Shown one piece after another: positions 45,554 to 54,242 of a stretch of 64,000 nt of DNA; position 1 is the stretch's first letter; every line of letters begins with the position of its first letter. The stretch is from the NCBI RefSeq assembly GCF_006439055.1, contig NZ_RCZC01000011.1, positions 62,001 to 126,000 on the forward strand. The letters are read 5' to 3'. The stretch is from Sphingomonas glacialis (lineage in GTDB: Bacteria; Pseudomonadota; Alphaproteobacteria; Sphingomonadales; Sphingomonadaceae). A model generated the notes under the pieces. The model had not been told where the DNA came from, did not search any database, and saw nothing but the letters and a program-made list of their open reading frames with translations. Position numbers and translations under genes: made by a program.

Positions 45554-46495
45554 ATGCCCGCGTTTTCCCGTTTTCTGCGCTATTTCATTGCTGTCGGTCG
45601 CCTCGGCTCGATCCGGAAGGCGGCCGACGAGCTCAATGTGTCGGCATCGGCGATCGATCGGCAGATCCTCAACGTCGAGGCCGATATCGGCATGCCGCTG
45701 TTCGAGCGCCTGCCGACCGGGCTGCGGCTGACCGCGGCAGGCGAGATCATGATGGCGGCGGGCGGACGCTGGCAGAAGAACATGGCCGACGTCCGCGCGC
45801 AGATCGAGGATCTGCAGGGCCTCAAGCGTGGGCATGTCGACATCGCGGTGATCGACGCGCTCGCCAAGGGTTTCCTGCCCGCCATGATCCAGTCGATCCA
45901 GAGCCGCTATCCCGGCATCTCGATCGGCGTGAAGGTGCTCGAGAATGACGCGGTGCGACTCGCGATCGCCAGCGGGAAGGTCGATTTCGGCATCTTCTTC
46001 GAACCGCAATCGTTCCGCGACATCACCGTGCGCGCGTTCGTCGATGTCGTGCTCGGCTTCGTCACGCCCGCCGGGCATCCGTTCGGCCAGCGGCGCGAGG
46101 CGCGCTTCTCGGCCGGGGTCGGCTCGCCCCTGGTCGTGCCCGCCGAGCCGCTTGCCATGTACCAGCAGATCGCGGTGCTCGAGGGCACGTCGGGCGTCGT
46201 GCTCGACAAGAAGGTCGCGTCCGACAATATCCAGATGATCACCTCGCTGGTGCTGCAGGGGGTGGGGATCGGGATCCTCACCTCGCTCGACATCATCACC
46301 GAGGTGAAGCGCGGGCTGTTGTCGTTCACGCGCATCTCCGATCCGATCCTGCGGCCGATGACGCTGGCCTTGTGCACCGCCGCGGCGCGCACGCCGTCGC
46401 ACGCCGCGGGTTTGGTGCTGAGCGAGATCGAGCACGGCTTTGCGCAATTGAGCTATCCCGCTTCGATCGAGCCGGTCGCGGCAGGGCCCGCGTGA
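45554..46495 (+). CDS. LysR-family regulator divergent from purine operon B
   Basis: This 313-residue protein has an N-terminal LysR helix-turn-helix ('FLRYFIAVGRLGSIRKAADELNVSASAIDRQILNVEADIGMPLFERL') and a standard effector-binding domain. The ATG at 45554 places the HTH right at the N-terminus. It is divergent from the operon B TonB receptor and is followed 91 nt later by a purine phosphoribosyltransferase gene on the same strand. It is the best candidate to bind the shared 28-bp element and to respond to a purine intermediate; the effector is not known. Confidence 0.93.
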   Translation: MPAFSRFLRYFIAVGRLGSIRKAADELNVSASAIDRQILNVEADIGMPLFERLPTGLRLTAAGEIMMAAGGRWQKNMADVRAQIEDLQGLKRGHVDIAVIDALAKGFLPAMIQSIQSRYPGISIGVKVLENDAVRLAIASGKVDFGIFFEPQSFRDITVRAFVDVVLGFVTPAGHPFGQRREARFSAGVGSPLVVPAEPLAMYQQIAVLEGTSGVVLDKKVASDNIQMITSLVLQGVGIGILTSLDIITEVKRGLLSFTRISDPILRPMTLALCTAAARTPSHAAGLVLSEIEHGFAQLSYPASIEPVAAGPA

Positions 46496-46586
46496 TGCGC
46501 GGCGCCGGTTGCCCTGATCGATCAGACGCGATAACCGGCCTCGCTTCGGCGGCCGCGCATTGCGCCGCCATTTGGAGTGTCGCGCC

Positions 46587-47117
46587 ATGAGCCCCGCCGC
46601 CAGCCCAGAGCTTTTCTACATCGCGCACGACGATTTCGTCGCCGATACGCTCGCCGTGGCGCAGGCCGTCACGCGCGGAGCGTGGATGCCCGATTTCGTG
46701 GTCGGGATCGGGCGCGGCGGTCTGGTGCCCGCGGTGTTCCTGTCGCACGCGCTCAACGTCCACATGCTGTCGATCGATCATTCGTCGAAGGTGCCCGGCT
46801 TTGCCGAAGAGTTGCTCAGCAAGGTCGCGGCAAAGAGCGCGGATGGCGTCCGCTTGCTGTTCGTCGACGACATCAACGACAGCGGCGGGACGATCGCCGA
46901 TATCCGCCGCTTGCTCGCCGATTCCGGCTGCGACAGCACGCAGGTGCGCTTTGCCGTGCTGCTCGACAATGTCCGCTCGCAGGTCCGCGTCGATTATCAC
47001 GCCAAGACGATCGATCGCGCCGACGACAAGCGCTGGTTCGTGTTCCCATGGGAAGCCGTCGGCATGAGCGAGACGATCGTCGAGGAAGCGATGTCGGTGC
47101 CCGAACGCCTCGCCTGA
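46587..47117 (+). CDS. Purine phosphoribosyltransferase (xanthine/guanine type)
   Basis: This 176-residue cytosolic protein has the type I phosphoribosyltransferase fold. The PRPP-binding loop 'LFVDDINDSGGT' is at residues 91-102 and 'VGIGRGGLVPAVFLSHAL' near residue 39. It would convert xanthine, guanine or hypoxanthine plus PRPP to the nucleotide, the salvage branch opposite to catabolism. A frame exists from 46560, but the ATG at 46587 fits the family N-terminus. It lies downstream of the LysR gene and converges on the nucleoside hydrolase gene with a 10-nt gap. Confidence 0.88.
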   Translation: MSPAASPELFYIAHDDFVADTLAVAQAVTRGAWMPDFVVGIGRGGLVPAVFLSHALNVHMLSIDHSSKVPGFAEELLSKVAAKSADGVRLLFVDDINDSGGTIADIRRLLADSGCDSTQVRFAVLLDNVRSQVRVDYHAKTIDRADDKRWFVFPWEAVGMSETIVEEAMSVPERLA

Positions 47118-47127
47118 CGGCGGGCGT

Positions 47128-48234
47128 CTATCTGGCGCGCGTGGTGACGAGGCGGACCATCAACGCCTCGAGCCGCGCTGGGTCGATCTTGCGCACCACC
47201 TCGGCCGATTGCTCGCCGAGCCCCGGCTGATACCCAGCGCGCCACGACAGCAGATCGCCATAGCCGGGCCCGAACTGCGTGTTGTAATCGACGAACAGCG
47301 TTTCGCGCGCGGTGACGCGGCTTGGATCGAGCCACACCCCGGCGGCGATCTCGTCCCATAACGGAAAGCCCGGCTCCAATCGCGCGAGGAAGCGCGCGAG
47401 CGCGGGGGAGGCGACCGCCTTCATCCGGTCGAGCAACTGCTGTGTCCGCTGCGTCGCGGTCGAGGGATCGACGGGGACGATGGTGATCTTACGCCACGCG
47501 CTGCGCGACACGATGCTCGCCGCCTCGGGGTCGAAGCGGATGTTGAACTCGCGGCGCGGCGTGTTGACGAATTCGCGTGCGAATTGCGCCGCCGAGACGG
47601 TGTCGAGCACCTGCTGCGGGTTGAGGCTCCCGCCCATATAGACGAGCTCCTTGGCGAGTCCCGCAAAGCCCGGGTCGAGCCGCTGCGCCAGCGCGAGGTT
47701 GGTCAGCGGGCCGCTCGCCAGGATCGTCACTTGCCCGGGGTAGCGATGCACCATCCGGATCAGGAAATTGGCGGCGATCTCGGGCGACGGCTTGGTCACG
47801 GGATTGCCGTTGGCCAGATCGAGCGGGTCGTTCGGGCCATGGTAGGGCGGGGTGCTCTGCGCGGTCGGCTCGACCCAATGCTGCATCCATGCGCCCTTCC
47901 AGGTCAGCTTGCCGTACAGCGCCTCCCAGCGTTCGGTCTGCTTTTCCGAATTGATCAGCGGATAGGTCGCGCCGGCGGCGACCGGTACGTCGCTGCGCCC
48001 GAGGATCTCGAGCCCGCGCAACGCCTCGGCGGTCGCGCGGTTGACCCAGACGTTGCCCGACACCGTGGTGAGCCCGAGCACATCGACGTCGGGCGCCTCG
48101 AGCAGCATGACGTGCATCAGCGCGAAGCCTTCGTCGTCGATGATGAGCTTGCGGCGCTCGGGCTGTGCTGTTGCGGGCGCGATGCTCGCGAGCAGGCAGA
48201 CGCAGGCGAAGAGGAGCTGGCGGATACGGGTCAT
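47128..48234 (-). CDS. Second exported nucleoside hydrolase-like protein
   Basis: This 368-residue protein has a signal peptide (MTRIRQLLFACVCLLASIAPATAQ) and the nucleoside hydrolase fold, with 'VDVLGLTTVSGNVWVN', 'GQVTILASGPLTNLALA', 'FNIRFDPEAASIV' and 'FPLWDEIAAGVWLD'. The calcium motif is changed to 'IIDDEGFALMH', losing the final Asp pair of DxDxxxDD, and the usual His-Asp near the C-terminus is Trp-Asp. It shares 'WEALYGKLTWKGAW' with the operon A protein ('WEARYGAIPWKGAW'), so the two are paralogues. A conserved operator-like element lies 37 nt upstream. Periplasmic nucleoside cleavage is inferred. Confidence 0.8.
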   Translation of the reverse strand: MTRIRQLLFACVCLLASIAPATAQPERRKLIIDDEGFALMHVMLLEAPDVDVLGLTTVSGNVWVNRATAEALRGLEILGRSDVPVAAGATYPLINSEKQTERWEALYGKLTWKGAWMQHWVEPTAQSTPPYHGPNDPLDLANGNPVTKPSPEIAANFLIRMVHRYPGQVTILASGPLTNLALAQRLDPGFAGLAKELVYMGGSLNPQQVLDTVSAAQFAREFVNTPRREFNIRFDPEAASIVSRSAWRKITIVPVDPSTATQRTQQLLDRMKAVASPALARFLARLEPGFPLWDEIAAGVWLDPSRVTARETLFVDYNTQFGPGYGDLLSWRAGYQPGLGEQSAEVVRKIDPARLEALMVRLVTTRAR

Positions 48235-48270
48235 GCGGGCAATCTACCGGCGCGCCGCATGCCATCAAAC

Positions 48271-48298
48271 GCAATGAATTCGACGCGCGCTTGCAAAA
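48271..48298 (-). promoter_or_regulatory. Copy 2 of the conserved 28-bp operator-like element
   Basis: This copy matches copy 1 at 23 of 28 positions, with all five differences confined to the 6-nt centre between GCAATGAATTCGAC and TTGCAAAA. It lies in the 83-nt gap between the guaD stop (48318) and the nucleoside hydrolase start (48234), 37-64 nt upstream of that start. It could give this gene its own regulated promoter at the end of operon C. Confidence 0.6.
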
Positions 48299-48317
48299 TT
48301 GTGCGCAGGCGCGCGCG

Positions 48318-49610
48318 TCACCGGTCGGCGTGCTTGTCCCATACGCAGTCGCCGAGCAGGTAGGTCCGGCTGATCGCTCGGTCGTCGCCGAGGATCTGGA
48401 GTGCGAACAGCCGTTCGGCGAGGCTCGCGCCAGTGGTGCGGCGCGCGAGCAAGGGCGTGGCGGCTGTATCAAGCACGACGAAATCGGCTTCCTGGCCGGG
48501 TTCGAGGCTGCCGACCCGGTCCGCGATGTGGAGCAAGTCCGCGCTGCCTGCGGTCGCAAGATACAGCGCGCGGAACGGATCGAGCCGATCGCCGCGCGCA
48601 AGCGCCGCTTGATAGGCCAGCCCCGCGGTCGATAGCAGCGAGAACGACGTCCCCGCGCCGACATCGGTACCTAGCCCGAGCCGCACCGCGTGCCGGTCGG
48701 CTTGACCGAAATCGAAGAAGCCCGATCCGAGAAACAGGTTCGAGCTTGGGCACACCGCTATCCCAGCGCCGCTTTCGTGGATTCTGGTGCAAGCGCGGTC
48801 GGACAGATGGACGCCGTGCGCGAAGATTGAGCGCGGGCCGACCAGCCCGAAGCGATCGTACACGTCGAGATAATCGTGCGCGTCGGGGAAGCGCTCGGCG
48901 ACGGCGGCGCATTCGCCGAGATTTTCGGCAAGATGCGTGTGGAGCAGCACCCCGGGATGCGCCGCGAGCAGGGCACCGGTATCGGCCAGTTGCGCATCGG
49001 ACGAGGTCAGCGCGAAACGCGGCGTCACCGCATAGCCGAGCCGTTTGTGGCCATGCCAGCGCCGGATCAGCGCCTCGCTTTCGGCGCGGCCCGACTGCGG
49101 GGTATCGGCGAGGCCCTCTGGCCCGAGGTCCATCAGCACCTTGCCCGCGATGATCCGCATATTGCGGCGCGCGGCTTCGTCGAACAGCGCGTCGACCGAC
49201 TGCGGATGGACGGTCGCGAACACCAGTGCGCTCGTCGTGCCGTTGCGCAGCAATTCGGTGAGGAACGCCGCCGCGACGCCATCGGCATGCGCGCGGTCGG
49301 CAAACGCCTTCTCGGCGGGGAAGATGTGCCGGTCGAGCCAGTCGAGCAATTGCGCACCGTGCGACGCGATCCGGTCCATCTGCGGATAGTGAATATGCGC
49401 ATCGATAAAGCCGGGGACGATCAGCCCGGGCAGCGGCTCGATCGCGACGCCGGGATACAGCGGCGCCAGATCGGCATAGGGGCCGCGTGCGACGACGATC
49501 CCGTCCTCGACGATCAGCAGCCCATCGGGCTCATGGCGGATCGCATCGGCACGATCGCGCGGATCGTGCGCGACCAAGAGCAATTCACCGCGAAAGCCGC
49601 GCACACTCAT
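48318..49610 (-). CDS. guaD: Guanine deaminase
   Basis: This 430-residue amidohydrolase would convert guanine to xanthine. Zinc ligands are in 'FIDAHIHYPQMDRIASHG' (H72, H74), 'LHTHLAEN', 'FAHGVHLSD' and 'GLGTDVGAGTSFS'. 'PQMDRI' after HxH and 'CPSSNLFLGSGFFD' are typical of bacterial GuaD. The start at 49610 overlaps the xdhC stop by 4 nt (ATGA). Its place beside xanthine dehydrogenase links guanine directly to the oxidation step. It is the last gene of operon C. Confidence 0.93.
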   Translation of the reverse strand: MSVRGFRGELLLVAHDPRDRADAIRHEPDGLLIVEDGIVVARGPYADLAPLYPGVAIEPLPGLIVPGFIDAHIHYPQMDRIASHGAQLLDWLDRHIFPAEKAFADRAHADGVAAAFLTELLRNGTTSALVFATVHPQSVDALFDEAARRNMRIIAGKVLMDLGPEGLADTPQSGRAESEALIRRWHGHKRLGYAVTPRFALTSSDAQLADTGALLAAHPGVLLHTHLAENLGECAAVAERFPDAHDYLDVYDRFGLVGPRSIFAHGVHLSDRACTRIHESGAGIAVCPSSNLFLGSGFFDFGQADRHAVRLGLGTDVGAGTSFSLLSTAGLAYQAALARGDRLDPFRALYLATAGSADLLHIADRVGSLEPGQEADFVVLDTAATPLLARRTTGASLAERLFALQILGDDRAISRTYLLGDCVWDKHADR

Positions 49611-50530
49611 GCCGCGCGGCCGAGCTGGAGCAATTGCGTGAGCGTCGCGATCGCGATGACATCGGGTTCCTTGCCGGTCACGCCGGCTATTCCGATCGGC
49701 GAGGTCAGCCGTGCGCGCTGTTCGGTGTCGAGCCCGTCCTCGGCAAGCCTCGAGGCGAAGCGCGCCTTCTTGGTCGCCGATCCGATCAGCCCGACAAACG
49801 CAGTCTGCGTCCGGCGTAGTGCGGCGCGCGTCAGGCGATAGTCGATCGCATGGTCGTGCGTCAGGATCACGATCGCGGCATCGTCGGGGGCTTCGGCGAC
49901 GCATTGCTCGATCGCGGCTTCGGGTACCACCGCCACCCCGTCGATCGAATCGAACACCGGACGCGTGTCGAACCAGGCGAGCCGGAAGGGCAGATGCTCG
50001 ACATGCCGCGCGATCGCCTGGCCGACATGGCCGGCGCCGAACAGATAGAGCGGGCGGCGATATTGGCCGATGATCTCGGCAAAGCTGCTGCCGGTGCGCG
50101 GACGGTCGCCACGAGCCGAGAGGTGCTGCGCGACCGCGTCGGTGCGGACGTGGCGGTCGATCCGGTCGGCGTGCAAGGTCGAGACGAGCACGCGCTGCTC
50201 GGTCGCATCGGCGATCCAGCCGAGCCGCGCGGGATCGATATGCTCGATCATGAGGCGGACGCGACCGCCACAGCATTGGCCGAGCAGCGGCCCGAGCGGA
50301 TAATCCTGGATCCGCCAGCTTCCCGGCGGCAGCGATAGGATCGCGTGTGCCTGCTCGATCGCACGATATTCGAGCTGTCCGCCGCCGATCGTGCCGTAGA
50401 GCGCATCGCGGGTCACCAGCATCCGCGTGCCCGCGCCTCGCGGCGCGGAGCCCTCGCTCGCGAGCACATGGACCAGCGCCGACGGCGTGTGCGCCGCGAC
50501 CTCGCGCAGCCAGCCGAGCCACGCGGTCAT
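49607..50530 (-). CDS. xdhC: Xanthine dehydrogenase accessory protein XdhC
   Basis: This 307-residue protein would deliver and insert the sulfurated molybdenum cofactor into XdhB. It has the XdhC N-terminal segment 'ALVHVLASEGSAPRGAGTRMLV', 'GTIGGGQLEYRAI', 'CCGGRVRLMIE' and a Rossmann-like core 'YLFGAGHVGQAIARHVEHLPFRLAWFDTR'. A late 'FVGLIGSATKKARF' block completes the family pattern. Its start overlaps the xdhB stop and its stop overlaps the guaD start, each by 4 nt. Confidence 0.95.
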   Translation of the reverse strand: MTAWLGWLREVAAHTPSALVHVLASEGSAPRGAGTRMLVTRDALYGTIGGGQLEYRAIEQAHAILSLPPGSWRIQDYPLGPLLGQCCGGRVRLMIEHIDPARLGWIADATEQRVLVSTLHADRIDRHVRTDAVAQHLSARGDRPRTGSSFAEIIGQYRRPLYLFGAGHVGQAIARHVEHLPFRLAWFDTRPVFDSIDGVAVVPEAAIEQCVAEAPDDAAIVILTHDHAIDYRLTRAALRRTQTAFVGLIGSATKKARFASRLAEDGLDTEQRARLTSPIGIAGVTGKEPDVIAIATLTQLLQLGRAA

Positions 50531-52839
50531 GCCGCGGCCCGGTGCGCGGCGATCGCGCGCAGGATCGCCTCGGGCGTGGCGGGCGCGTCGAGCGGCGGAA
50601 GGTCGCGCTGCGCGGGCGCGGTCGCGGCGACCGCTGCGGTGAGGGCCGAGAAGACCGAGATCGCGAGCATGAACGGCGGCTCGCCGACCGCCTTCGAGCG
50701 GTGGATCGTCGGCTCGACATTCTCGCCGTCCCACAGGCCGATGCGGAGCTGCCGCGGCCGATCCGATGCGGTCGGGATCTTGTAGGTCGCGGGCGAGTGC
50801 GTCAGCAGCTTGCCCTTCGCGTCGAACACCAGTTCCTCGGTCGTCAGCCAGCCTTGCCCCTGCAGGAACCCGCCCTCGATCTGCCCGAGGTCGATCGCCG
50901 GATTGAGCGAGCGCCCGACATCGTGGAGGATGTCGACCGCGAGAACCTTGTGCTCGCCGGTCAGCGTGTCGATCGCGACCTCGCTCACCGCCGCGCCATA
51001 CGCGAAGTAATAGAAGGGCCGCCCGTGATGCGCCGCGCGGTCGTAGGCGATGTCGGGCGTGGCGTAATAGCCCGTCGCGGCGAGCGAGATCCGGCCGATA
51101 TGCGCCTTGCGGCACGCCTGGCCGAAGCTCATCCGCTCCGCGCCGGCGACCACGCCGTCGGGCGTGAAGGCGACGGCATCGTCCTCGCACGCGAAGCTGC
51201 GCGCGAGGAAGGCGGTGAGGCGGTCGCGGATCGTCATCGCCGCGTTGAACGCCGCCATGCCGTTGAGGTCGGCGCCCGACGAGGCGGCGGTGGCCGAGGT
51301 GTTGGGCACCTTGTCGGTCCGCGTAGCGGTGATCCGCACTTGTGCCAGCGGCACCGCGAACACGTCGGCGACGATCTGGGCGACCTTGACGTAGAGGCCC
51401 TGGCCCATCTCGGTGCCGCCGTGATTGATCTGGATGCTGCCATCGGCATAGACCAGCACCAGCGCGCCGGCCTGGTTGAGGTGCGTGGTGGTGAAGCTGA
51501 TCCCGAACTTCACCGGGGTCAGCGCGATGCCCTTCTTCAGCACCGTATGCGACGCGTTGAACGCCTCAATCGCGGCGCGCCGCTCGTCGTAGCGCGAATC
51601 GCGGCGGAGTTTGGCGATGATACCCGGCGCAACATTGTCGGTGACGGTCATGCCGTAGGGCGTCGTGTCGCGACCGGGGCCATACAGGTTCGCGATCCGC
51701 ACTTCGAGCGGGTCGCGTTCGAGGGCGTGCGCGACCGCGTCGATCACGCGCTCGATCGCGATCATCCCCTGTGGGCCGCCAAAGCCGCGAAACGCGGTGG
51801 CGGAGACGGTGTGCGTCTTGAGCCGTTCCGACACGATCTCGACCGCGGGGAGCCAGTAGCAATTGTCGGCGTGGAACATCGCGCGGTCGTTGATCGCGGG
51901 CGAGAGATCGACCGTCGCGCCGCAGCGCGAGGCGAGGCGCAGCTGCAGCGCGAGGAGATGCCCCTCGGCATCGAACCCGACGTCGTAATCGATCCGGAAA
52001 TCGTGACGCTTGCCGGTCATCACCATGTCGTCGTCACGGTCGCAGCAGAATTTGGCGGGGCGCCCGGTCTTGACCGTGACGAGCGCAGCGGCGGCGGCGA
52101 ACAACGCGGCTTGCGTCTCCTTGCCGCCGAACGCGCCGCCCATCCGGCGGACCTCGACCGTGACATCGGCCGAACTGCGGCCGAGCATGTGCGCGATGAG
52201 ATGCTGCACTTCGCTCGGGTGCTGGGTCGAACTGAGCACATGGAGCTGCCCGTCCTCGCCCGGCGTCGCGACCGCGACCTGCCCCTCGAGGTAGAAATGA
52301 TCCTGTCCGCCCAGATCGAACCCGCCCGACAGCGTATGCGGCGCGGTGACCAGCGCCGCCGCCGCATCGCCGCGCGCCATGCGCTGGGTCGGTTCGATCT
52401 GCGATGCCGCCGCGCGGGCGTCCGCGATCGAGAGCAGAGCGGGCCGCGCTTCATAGTCGATCCGCCCGAGCCGCGCGGCCTTGCGCGCCGCGGTGCGGCT
52501 GGTCGCGGCGACGAGGAAGATCGCCTGGCCGACGCACAGCACTTCGCCGTCGGCGAGCAGCCGGTCGTCATGCGCGACCGGGCTGACGTCGTTCGCGCCG
52601 GGAATGTCGGCGGCGGTGAACACTGCGATGACGCCCTCGGCCTCGCGTACCGCGCTGAGGTCGATTGCGCGCATCGCGGCGTGCGCTTGCGCGCTTTGCC
52701 CGAAGGCAAGATGCAGCATCCCCGGCGGTTCGGGGCCGTCATCGGCATAGCCCGCCGCGCCGCTGACATGCAGGCGGGCGCTGTCGTGCGGGCGCGACCG
52801 CGTGGCGGGGAGCGGCAGGCGTGGTGCGCGATCAGCCAT
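50527..52839 (-). CDS. xdhB: Xanthine dehydrogenase, molybdopterin-binding subunit
   Basis: This 770-residue catalytic subunit hydroxylates hypoxanthine and xanthine to urate at the molybdenum centre. Visible motifs are 'QDHFYLEGQVA', 'RMGGAFGGKETQ' (molybdopterin contact and active-site Gln region), 'TAFRGFGGPQG' (substrate-binding Arg region) and 'GGTEMGQGLY'. 'GQIEGGFLQGQGWLTTEEL' near the C-terminus carries the catalytic Glu region. The length equals that of two-subunit bacterial XdhB. It overlaps xdhA by 8 nt and xdhC by 4 nt. Confidence 0.95.
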   Translation of the reverse strand: MADRAPRLPLPATRSRPHDSARLHVSGAAGYADDGPEPPGMLHLAFGQSAQAHAAMRAIDLSAVREAEGVIAVFTAADIPGANDVSPVAHDDRLLADGEVLCVGQAIFLVAATSRTAARKAARLGRIDYEARPALLSIADARAAASQIEPTQRMARGDAAAALVTAPHTLSGGFDLGGQDHFYLEGQVAVATPGEDGQLHVLSSTQHPSEVQHLIAHMLGRSSADVTVEVRRMGGAFGGKETQAALFAAAAALVTVKTGRPAKFCCDRDDDMVMTGKRHDFRIDYDVGFDAEGHLLALQLRLASRCGATVDLSPAINDRAMFHADNCYWLPAVEIVSERLKTHTVSATAFRGFGGPQGMIAIERVIDAVAHALERDPLEVRIANLYGPGRDTTPYGMTVTDNVAPGIIAKLRRDSRYDERRAAIEAFNASHTVLKKGIALTPVKFGISFTTTHLNQAGALVLVYADGSIQINHGGTEMGQGLYVKVAQIVADVFAVPLAQVRITATRTDKVPNTSATAASSGADLNGMAAFNAAMTIRDRLTAFLARSFACEDDAVAFTPDGVVAGAERMSFGQACRKAHIGRISLAATGYYATPDIAYDRAAHHGRPFYYFAYGAAVSEVAIDTLTGEHKVLAVDILHDVGRSLNPAIDLGQIEGGFLQGQGWLTTEELVFDAKGKLLTHSPATYKIPTASDRPRQLRIGLWDGENVEPTIHRSKAVGEPPFMLAISVFSALTAAVAATAPAQRDLPPLDAPATPEAILRAIAAHRAAA

Positions 52840-54241
52840 GCGCGTGCTCCAGATCGAGCACCGACACGGTCTCGCCTTGCGCCTTGTGCCACAAGCGGCG
52901 GAGCAGATTGCCCGCCGCCTCGAGCCGATAGCCGCTCGAGCCGCGGACGTCGGTGAGCGGGGTGTAATCGCCGTGCAGCGCCTCGGCCGCGGCCTCGATC
53001 GTGGCGCGGGTGAAGGCCGCGCCGGTGAGCGCTGTCTCGCAGGCGCGCGCGCGGCGCGGTGTCGCCGCCATCCCGCCGAATGCGATGCGGGCCGCGGTGA
53101 TGCGACCGTCCTGGATCGTCAGCTTGAACGCGCCGCAGACCGCCGAGATATCGCTGTCGAAACGCCGCGTAAGCTTGGAGATATGGACCAGATCGTCGGG
53201 GCCGGGCCGCGGAATCCACAGGCTTTCGACGAATTCGCCGGGGCGCAGATCCTGTTGGCGATAGTCGAGAAAATAGGCTTCGAGCGGGATCGTGCGACGT
53301 CCCGCCTTGCTGCGCAGCGTCAGCTCGGCGCCGAGCGCGATGAAGGCGGGCGGGCCGTCGCCGATCGGCGAGCCGTTGGCGATATTGCCGCCGATCGTCG
53401 CGGCGTTGCGCACCTGCAGCGCGGCAAAGCGCCGCGTCAGTTCGCCGAGGTCGGGATGCAGTCGCGCGAACACGGCGTGCGCCTCGGCATACCGCACCGC
53501 GGCCCCGATCCGCACGCCGTCGGCGTCTTCTTCGATCGTGCGCAGGTCGGCGATCTCGCCGATGAAGATCGGCGTTTCGATCGTGCGCAATTCCTTCGTG
53601 ACCCACAGCCCGACATCGGTCGCGCCCGCGACGAGACACGCATCGGGATGTTCGGCGAGCAGATCGGCCAGGGCTTCGGCGGTGCGCGGGACGATCGGAT
53701 CTGGCGCGCGTTCGCCGAGCGCGTGCAACCGCGCCAGCAGGGCCGCATCGTCGCGCACCACCGGGACGGCCGTCTCCGCGGCTTCGAGGATCGGGCCATA
53801 GCCGGTGCAGCGACACAGATTGCCCGCGACCACATCGGCGACGGGTAGCGCCGCCCCCGCCGCACCGATGCAGCGACCGTACAGCGACATCACGAACCCC
53901 GGCGTGCAGAAGCCGCATTGCGAGCTGCCATTCTCCGCCATGCATGCTTGCAGCGGCGTCAGCGCTTCGCCCTGCGCAAGGCTTTCGACTGTCAGCAACG
54001 CCTTGCCGTCGAGCATCGGCAGCAACTGGATGCAGGCGTTGACCGCGCGCCACGCGACCGCCTCCCCGTTGGGGTCGGGCTCACCGACCAGCACGGTGCA
54101 CGCGCCGCAATCGCCCTCGGCGCAACCTTCCTTGGTCCCGGTGCGCCGCAGCGTGTAGCGCAGATGGTCGAGCAAGGTCGCGGTCGGATCGACGTCTGCG
54201 AGCTCGATCGTCTCGCCGTCGAGGATGAAGCGCACCTCCAC
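52832..54241 (-). CDS. xdhA: Xanthine dehydrogenase small subunit (Fe-S and FAD)
   Basis: This 469-residue subunit passes electrons from the molybdenum centre to NAD+. An N-terminal plant-type [2Fe-2S] domain has Cys40, 45, 48 and 70; a second [2Fe-2S] domain has Cys109, 112, 143 and 145 ('CGFCTPG', 'NLCRCTGYGPI'). The FAD-binding domain follows ('VAGATDVGLWVTKELR', 'TIGGNIANGSPIGDGPP'). The listed start is GTG, leaving 1 nt after the uraH stop; another GTG two codons on is possible. It is translationally linked to uraH and xdhB. Confidence 0.94.
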   Translation of the reverse strand: MEVRFILDGETIELADVDPTATLLDHLRYTLRRTGTKEGCAEGDCGACTVLVGEPDPNGEAVAWRAVNACIQLLPMLDGKALLTVESLAQGEALTPLQACMAENGSSQCGFCTPGFVMSLYGRCIGAAGAALPVADVVAGNLCRCTGYGPILEAAETAVPVVRDDAALLARLHALGERAPDPIVPRTAEALADLLAEHPDACLVAGATDVGLWVTKELRTIETPIFIGEIADLRTIEEDADGVRIGAAVRYAEAHAVFARLHPDLGELTRRFAALQVRNAATIGGNIANGSPIGDGPPAFIALGAELTLRSKAGRRTIPLEAYFLDYRQQDLRPGEFVESLWIPRPGPDDLVHISKLTRRFDSDISAVCGAFKLTIQDGRITAARIAFGGMAATPRRARACETALTGAAFTRATIEAAAEALHGDYTPLTDVRGSSGYRLEAAGNLLRRLWHKAQGETVSVLDLEHAHG

Positions 54242-54242
54242 C

